A program made the translations under genes and the position numbers. From Candidatus Corynebacterium faecipullorum (GTDB taxonomy: Bacteria; Actinomycetota; Actinomycetes; Mycobacteriales; Mycobacteriaceae), in assembly GCA_019114925.1 (NCBI GenBank), contig DXEO01000195.1, positions 1 through 19,231 of the forward strand: a DNA stretch of 19,231 bases. The letters run 5' to 3'. How positions within the stretch are numbered: the stretch's first letter is position 1; each line of letters starts with the position of its first letter. Below the pieces are notes generated by a model. That model was not told the DNA's origin, searched no databases, and saw only the letters and a list, made by a program, of their open reading frames with translations. Shown in pieces: positions 15,725 through 19,231 of the stretch.

Positions 15725-16088
15725 GGGGATGCGTCCTCCTCTGTGCCCCTGTTGTGGCGTCAGTTAGTCCTAGCGCCGCGGATGAGGGGAGTAGTTGGTG
15801 CGAGTGATTCCGGGAGCTACTTTCCTCTAGTTCAGACGTGGGGTCAATTTCGTGGTGGGGGTGGCGCGGTTTAGGACTATGACGCCGGACTCACTGGCGC
15901 GTGGGGGTGATGCGCATGACAGTCAGGTGGTGTTTCGCTAACATATGGGAGACCTGCGTGTGGCTGTCGCGTGGGCACGGCTGAACAAGCAACCGCCTTG
16001 TAGTGGCGTGTGTGCTTGGCGCGTTCATGTAGTGGACGTGTTGCTGCCGTGCTAGTGACGTGTCGTTTCCACCACCGTGAGGTAGAAC
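15725..16088. promoter_or_regulatory. Divergent hut control region
   Basis: No credible gene lies in these 364 bases between the divergent permease-hutG and yjiH-iclR genes, so it should hold both promoters and regulator sites. Visible items: TTGACC at 15848-15843 on the minus strand as a possible -35 for the permease (no clean -10 at 17 bases); GCTAACATATG near 15937-15947 as a possible rightward -10 area; and three imperfect direct repeats with core TGTAGTGG(A)CGTGT at 15999-16010, 16028-16041 and, more weakly, 16052-16063. The DNA is rich in GTGG and CGTG words. I found no site I could assign to a known regulator. Confidence 0.5.
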
Positions 16089-17435
16089 ATGAAATCTGAA
16101 GACGCAATTGTTGACGCCTTCTACGAGAGTGAGGACGAAGTCCCCTCCAAGAAGGGCATCTGGCGCCTCTTTGTCTACAGCGCTATCGGCGCTTTCGTAT
16201 TCTTCTTTCCTATTAGTTATGACGGAAAGAAATCCATCCCTCTAGACCACATGGTCACCATCATCCGCACTTATGCCGAAGTCTTGGTGCCCTGGTTCAT
16301 CCTGGCACTGGCGCTCTATGGCACGGTGCGCAGTATTGTGAAGAAAAACTGGCTGGAAGGCCCGCTCCAGGCGGTCTTCACTGCGCTCAACGTGGTGGGC
16401 TTGGTGGTTTCTTTCCTGATGGTCATCGGAAAGCTGCCGGGTGTGCTGGGCAACGAGGACATCGTGCCCTTCCTGTGGAACTCGATTGCCACGCCAGTCG
16501 GGCTCATCGTGCCCATCGGTGGCGCATTCCTGGCCCTGCTCATCAGCTACGGCCTTCTGGAATTCGTGGGCGTATTCATGCAGCCCATCATGCGCCCGCT
16601 CTGGCGCACGCCGGGGCGCTCCGCCATCGACGCGGTGGCCTCCTTCGTGGGCTCCTACTCTTTGGGAATCCTCATTACTGACCGCGTGTACCAGCGCGGT
16701 GGCTATACCACGCGTGAGGCCTCGATCATCGCGACGGGCTTCTCGACGGTCTCAGCCGCCTTCATGGTCATCGTGGCCAAGCAGCTCGACCTGATGGATA
16801 TGTGGGGCATCTACTTCGGTGTATCCCTTGTGGTGACCTTCCTGGTTACCGCCATTACCGTGTGGATTCCGCCGCTGAGCAGGATTCCCGATGACTACAT
16901 CGATGGTGTGGAAGCGGATCCGGAAAAGCCGGTGAAGGGCAATTTCTTTAAGGCGGCGTGGCGGGAAGCGCTGCTGGCGCTGGACCGCGCGCCGTCTTTG
17001 GGCGCGGCGATGTGGGAGAACCTGCGCGATGGCGTGCGCATGGCGGCGGCGATTGTGCCCTCCATCATGTCCGTGGGCCTGATCGGCCTGCTGCTAGCCA
17101 ACTTCACCCCGCTCTTCGATTGGTTGGGCTACCTGTTCTACCCCTTCGCATGGCTTGTCCAGCTGCCGGAGCCGGAGCTGGCGGGCAAGGCCGCGGCTAT
17201 GGGTATTGCGGAGATGTTCCTGCCGGCGACGGCCGTGGCGGGCTCTGAAAGCATGGTGCTCAAGTTCGTCATCGGCGTGGTCGCTATCTCCGCCATCATC
17301 TTCTTCTCCGCGCTGGTGCCGTGCATCCTAGCCACCAAGATTCCGATCAAGCTCTGGCAGATCGTGGTCATCTGGTTCGAGCGCGTGGTGCTCACCATCA
17401 TCATTACGACGCCGATTGCTTTCCTGGTGACTTAG
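16089..17435 (+). CDS. YjiH-family membrane protein with nucleoside-recognition (Gate) domains
   Basis: A 448-residue integral membrane protein resembling the YjiH family, which contains Gate (nucleoside recognition) domains. About ten hydrophobic helices are visible, including IWRLFVYSAIGAFVFFF at the start, a cluster around residues 55-165, and helices at the C-terminus ending in TIIITTPIAFLVT. The cytosolic loop around residues 270-310 is charged (DGVEADPEKPVKGNFFKAAW). The substrate is not established for this family; its place between a hut permease and an IclR regulator next to hutH suggests transport or export linked to histidine catabolism. The start ATG 16089 follows GTGAGGTAGAAC, a good ribosome binding site. 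It ends 37 bases before the regulator gene on the same strand. Confidence 0.85.
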   Translation: MKSEDAIVDAFYESEDEVPSKKGIWRLFVYSAIGAFVFFFPISYDGKKSIPLDHMVTIIRTYAEVLVPWFILALALYGTVRSIVKKNWLEGPLQAVFTALNVVGLVVSFLMVIGKLPGVLGNEDIVPFLWNSIATPVGLIVPIGGAFLALLISYGLLEFVGVFMQPIMRPLWRTPGRSAIDAVASFVGSYSLGILITDRVYQRGGYTTREASIIATGFSTVSAAFMVIVAKQLDLMDMWGIYFGVSLVVTFLVTAITVWIPPLSRIPDDYIDGVEADPEKPVKGNFFKAAWREALLALDRAPSLGAAMWENLRDGVRMAAAIVPSIMSVGLIGLLLANFTPLFDWLGYLFYPFAWLVQLPEPELAGKAAAMGIAEMFLPATAVAGSESMVLKFVIGVVAISAIIFFSALVPCILATKIPIKLWQIVVIWFERVVLTIIITTPIAFLVT

Positions 17436-17458
17436 CTGGGATGCAAACGAGGGCTCAT

Positions 17459-17464
17459 TAGAAT
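17459..17464 (+). promoter_or_regulatory. -10 box TAGAAT, leaderless start for the IclR gene
   Basis: TAGAAT fits TANANT perfectly and lies 8 bases before ATG 17473, with no SD sequence. The regulator therefore probably has its own leaderless transcript in addition to any read-through from yjiH. Confidence 0.55.
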
Positions 17465-17472
17465 GTGGGCCC

Positions 17473-18201
17473 ATGAGTACCTCCCGAGTCCCGGCAGCGC
17501 GCAACGCGCTGGAGATCCTGCGGCTGCTGTCCACCATCGACGTGCCGATTTCCGCCGCGCGCATCCGCAGTGAGTTGGACCTGCCGCGCTCCACCACCTA
17601 CCACCTGCTCAAGGAGATGGTGGACGCGGGGTTTGTGGTACACCTGCCAGAAAACCAAACCTATGGGTTGGGGCTTGCTGCCTACTCGATGGCCGCGGCC
17701 TATGCCACGCAGCAGCCCCTGGTGCGGGCAACCCAAGGGCACCTCGAGCGGATTGCCAGCAGCGTTGGGGGATCGGGGCACCTTTCGCGTTTGGCGGGCT
17801 CGGAGATTCTCTACCTCAACGAGGTGCGCGCGCCTGGGGCGCTGTCCTTGGTCACGGAGAGGGGAGTGCGGCTGCAGGCACAGCGCACGGCCTCTGGACG
17901 GGCGATGCTGGCGCTGCTTCCGGAAGCAGAATGGAAGGCGGCATTCTTCCCGGGTTCCTTAGGCTTTGGGGAATACAAGGAAATCCTGCGCCAGGTACGC
18001 GAGCGCGGGTGGGCCGAAGAGGTTGAGGTGGTGGCGCGCGGGCAGGCGTCGGTAGGCGTGGCGGTGGTTGACCACGTGGGCAGGCCGGCAGCGGCGCTGG
18101 CGGTGACTTTCCCGGTGGGCACTGCCGACGCCACCGACGTTGCACAACAACTGCACACGGCAGCGCAGCAGGTGGCGGGGAGGATATACAGGCGCCGCTA
18201 A
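17473..18201 (+). CDS. hutR: IclR-family transcriptional regulator, probably HutR
   Basis: A 242-residue IclR-type regulator. Residues 8-65 form the winged helix-turn-helix (ALEILRLLSTIDVPISAARI, then LPRSTTYHLLKEMVDAGFV), and residues 75-240 the IclR effector-binding domain, with the family pattern SGRAMLALLPEAEW and a GQASVGVAVVDHVGRPAAAL core. It most likely controls the hut genes on both sides, consistent with the HutR (IclR type) described for histidine utilisation in Corynebacterium resistens; the symbol rests on that context. The inducer is probably histidine or urocanate, which I infer. It lies 183 bases upstream of hutH. The operator could not be identified in the sequence. Confidence 0.82.
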   Translation: MSTSRVPAARNALEILRLLSTIDVPISAARIRSELDLPRSTTYHLLKEMVDAGFVVHLPENQTYGLGLAAYSMAAAYATQQPLVRATQGHLERIASSVGGSGHLSRLAGSEILYLNEVRAPGALSLVTERGVRLQAQRTASGRAMLALLPEAEWKAAFFPGSLGFGEYKEILRQVRERGWAEEVEVVARGQASVGVAVVDHVGRPAAALAVTFPVGTADATDVAQQLHTAAQQVAGRIYRRR

Positions 18202-18219
18202 AACGTAGTGCGCGGGGTA

Positions 18220-18248
18220 TTGGCGCGCCGGGGAGCCTGTTGTACTAT
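18220..18248 (+). promoter_or_regulatory. Candidate hutH promoter
   Basis: TTGGCG (18220-18225), a 17-base spacer and TACTAT (18243-18248) form a plausible housekeeping promoter in the 183-base gap before hutH. It predicts a leader of about 130 bases, which contains a GC-rich stretch (GTGGTGGGGCGGGGC) but no recognisable riboswitch. Confidence 0.5.
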
Positions 18249-18384
18249 GAGCGCAACGCGTAAGGCTGTCGCGCGTATCACTATTTTTCTAGTCTTGTGA
18301 AAGCAAGTACGTGTTTCGCGTGCCTTCTTCCCTTCCACGCGGGTGGTGGGGCGGGGCACCGCAGCGACGTCGAAGGAGCCTTAC

Positions 18385-19231
18385 ATGTCTAATTCTTATC
18401 CCTCCACCGTGACCGTGGGAATCGGGGCACTGAGCATCGAGGAGGTCGTGGCCGTTGCGCGTTACGGCGCGAAGGTGGAGATTTCTGAGGAAGCCCTGGC
18501 GGAAATCGCCTCTACGCGCGAGCGCGTCGAGGAGCTGGCGCAGGACCCGACTCCGGTCTATGGCATTTCCACCGGCTTCGGTGCGCTGGCCCGCCGCCAT
18601 ATTCCGGAGGAGATGCGCGCGCAGCTGCAGCTTTCGCTCGTGCGCTCCCATGCGGCGGGCACGGGCCCGGAGGTTGAGCAAGAGGTCATCCGCGCGCTCA
18701 TGCTGCTGCGCCTGTCCACCCTGTGCACCGGCCGGACCGGCGTGCGCCCAGTGGTGGCGCAGACCTATGCCGCGGTGCTCAACGCCAATATCCATCCGGT
18801 GGTCCGCGAATACGGCTCCCTGGGCTGCTCCGGTGATTTGGCGCCGCTGGCACACTGTGCGCTGGCGCTGCTGGGTGAAGGCGAGGTACGCGTCGATGGC
18901 GGCGAGGTCACGCCGGCCGCCGAAGCCCTGGCTGCAGCGGACATTGAGCCGCTCAAGCTACGGGAGAAGGAAGGCCTAGCGCTCATTAACGGCACCGATG
19001 GAATGCTAGGCCAGCTCTGCCTGGCGATCACCGACCTGCGCGAGCTGGCCAAGACCGCCGACATCGCCACCGCGATGACGGTCGAGGGCCTTCTGGGTAC
19101 CTTGGTGGTCTTCGCCGATGATCTGCAGCAGCTGCGCCCGCACCCGGGCCAGGCGGATGCCGCAGCCAATATCCTGCAGGTCGCAGAGGGCTCGGAGATT
19201 CTCGCGGCCGCCCTCGAGGAATTCAAGAAGA
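18385..19231 (+). CDS. hutH: Histidine ammonia-lyase (3' end cut off by window)
   Basis: The first 282 codons of histidine ammonia-lyase, which converts L-histidine to urocanate and ammonia, the entry step of histidine catabolism; the full enzyme is about 500 residues. The electrophilic MIO cofactor site is in GSLGCSGDLAPLAH, where Cys148-Ser149-Gly150 forms the ring; Cys in place of the more common Ala is, as I recall, the form found in actinobacterial enzymes. The active-site tyrosine motif VYGISTGFG (Tyr59) and the SLVRSHAAGTG stretch also match. Start ATG 18385 follows AAGGAG at 7 bases, a strong ribosome binding site. The gene runs off the right edge; hutU and hutI may follow there. Confidence 0.97.
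   Translation, partial: MSNSYPSTVTVGIGALSIEEVVAVARYGAKVEISEEALAEIASTRERVEELAQDPTPVYGISTGFGALARRHIPEEMRAQLQLSLVRSHAAGTGPEVEQEVIRALMLLRLSTLCTGRTGVRPVVAQTYAAVLNANIHPVVREYGSLGCSGDLAPLAHCALALLGEGEVRVDGGEVTPAAEALAAADIEPLKLREKEGLALINGTDGMLGQLCLAITDLRELAKTADIATAMTVEGLLGTLVVFADDLQQLRPHPGQADAAANILQVAEGSEILAAALEEFKK

Noticed and set aside
15877..16107. 76-codon minus-strand ORF in the divergent hut region
   Set aside because: Composition is His/Pro/Arg-rich and repetitive, there is no ribosome binding site, and it overlaps the yjiH start; it looks like chance.
1..19231. CRISPR array, tRNA genes, insertion sequence ends
   Set aside because: No regularly spaced repeats, no cloverleaf or TPsiC-like motifs and no transposase were found on reading both strands.

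Overview
The window looks like a chromosomal segment of a Corynebacterium (species not determined). Three things point there. The 2-oxoglutarate dehydrogenase gene encodes the actinobacterial E2-E1 fusion (OdhA). Several genes have a TANNNT -10 box about 7-8 bases before the start codon and no ribosome binding site, the leaderless arrangement common in this genus. There is also a histidine-utilisation (hut) cluster with an IclR-type regulator. Most genes are GC-rich by eye; the helicase gene at 9799-12915 and the gap after it look less so.

Layout. 1-2908 (-): odhA, cut at its 3' end by the window edge. 3062-3829 (-): a hypothetical protein with a small-residue-rich hydrophobic core, upstream of odhA on the same strand. 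3945-5666 (+): type B carboxylesterase. 5743-6615 (+): very acidic protein of unknown function with a poly-Asp tail. 6678-7528 (+): multi-pass membrane protein resembling the S component of ECF transporters, split by an apparent one-base frameshift in a T run. 7606-8127 (-): small hypothetical protein, divergent from an MFS exporter at 8222-9457 (+). 9458-9798: a perfect 14-bp terminator hairpin and, on the minus strand, a possible small transcription unit with its own promoter and a 63-codon ORF.

12915-9799 and 13304-12912 (-): a NUDIX hydrolase gene overlapping by four bases (ATGA) a large gene for a PLD-nuclease/SF2-helicase/DUF3427 protein. The composite looks like nucleic-acid defence or repair and is the most interesting part of the window. 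15724-13338 (-): a histidine/proline-type amino acid permease and formimidoylglutamase (hutG), ending 33 bases before the NUDIX start with no visible terminator. Divergent from these lie a YjiH-family membrane protein, an IclR regulator (probably HutR) and hutH (histidine ammonia-lyase, cut at its 3' end by the window edge).

How the genes work together. The right-hand 6 kb is a histidine catabolism locus: a candidate uptake permease (HutT-like), a YjiH membrane protein that may also handle histidine or a pathway compound, HutH for the first step and HutG for the last step, with a local IclR regulator. hutU and hutI are not in the window and may lie beyond the right edge. The NUDIX/helicase pair could be co-transcribed with the hut permease operon by read-through, or use its own leaderless-type promoter. 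The left half is a set of mostly single genes with no obvious shared pathway. No tRNA, rRNA, CRISPR array or insertion sequence was seen.
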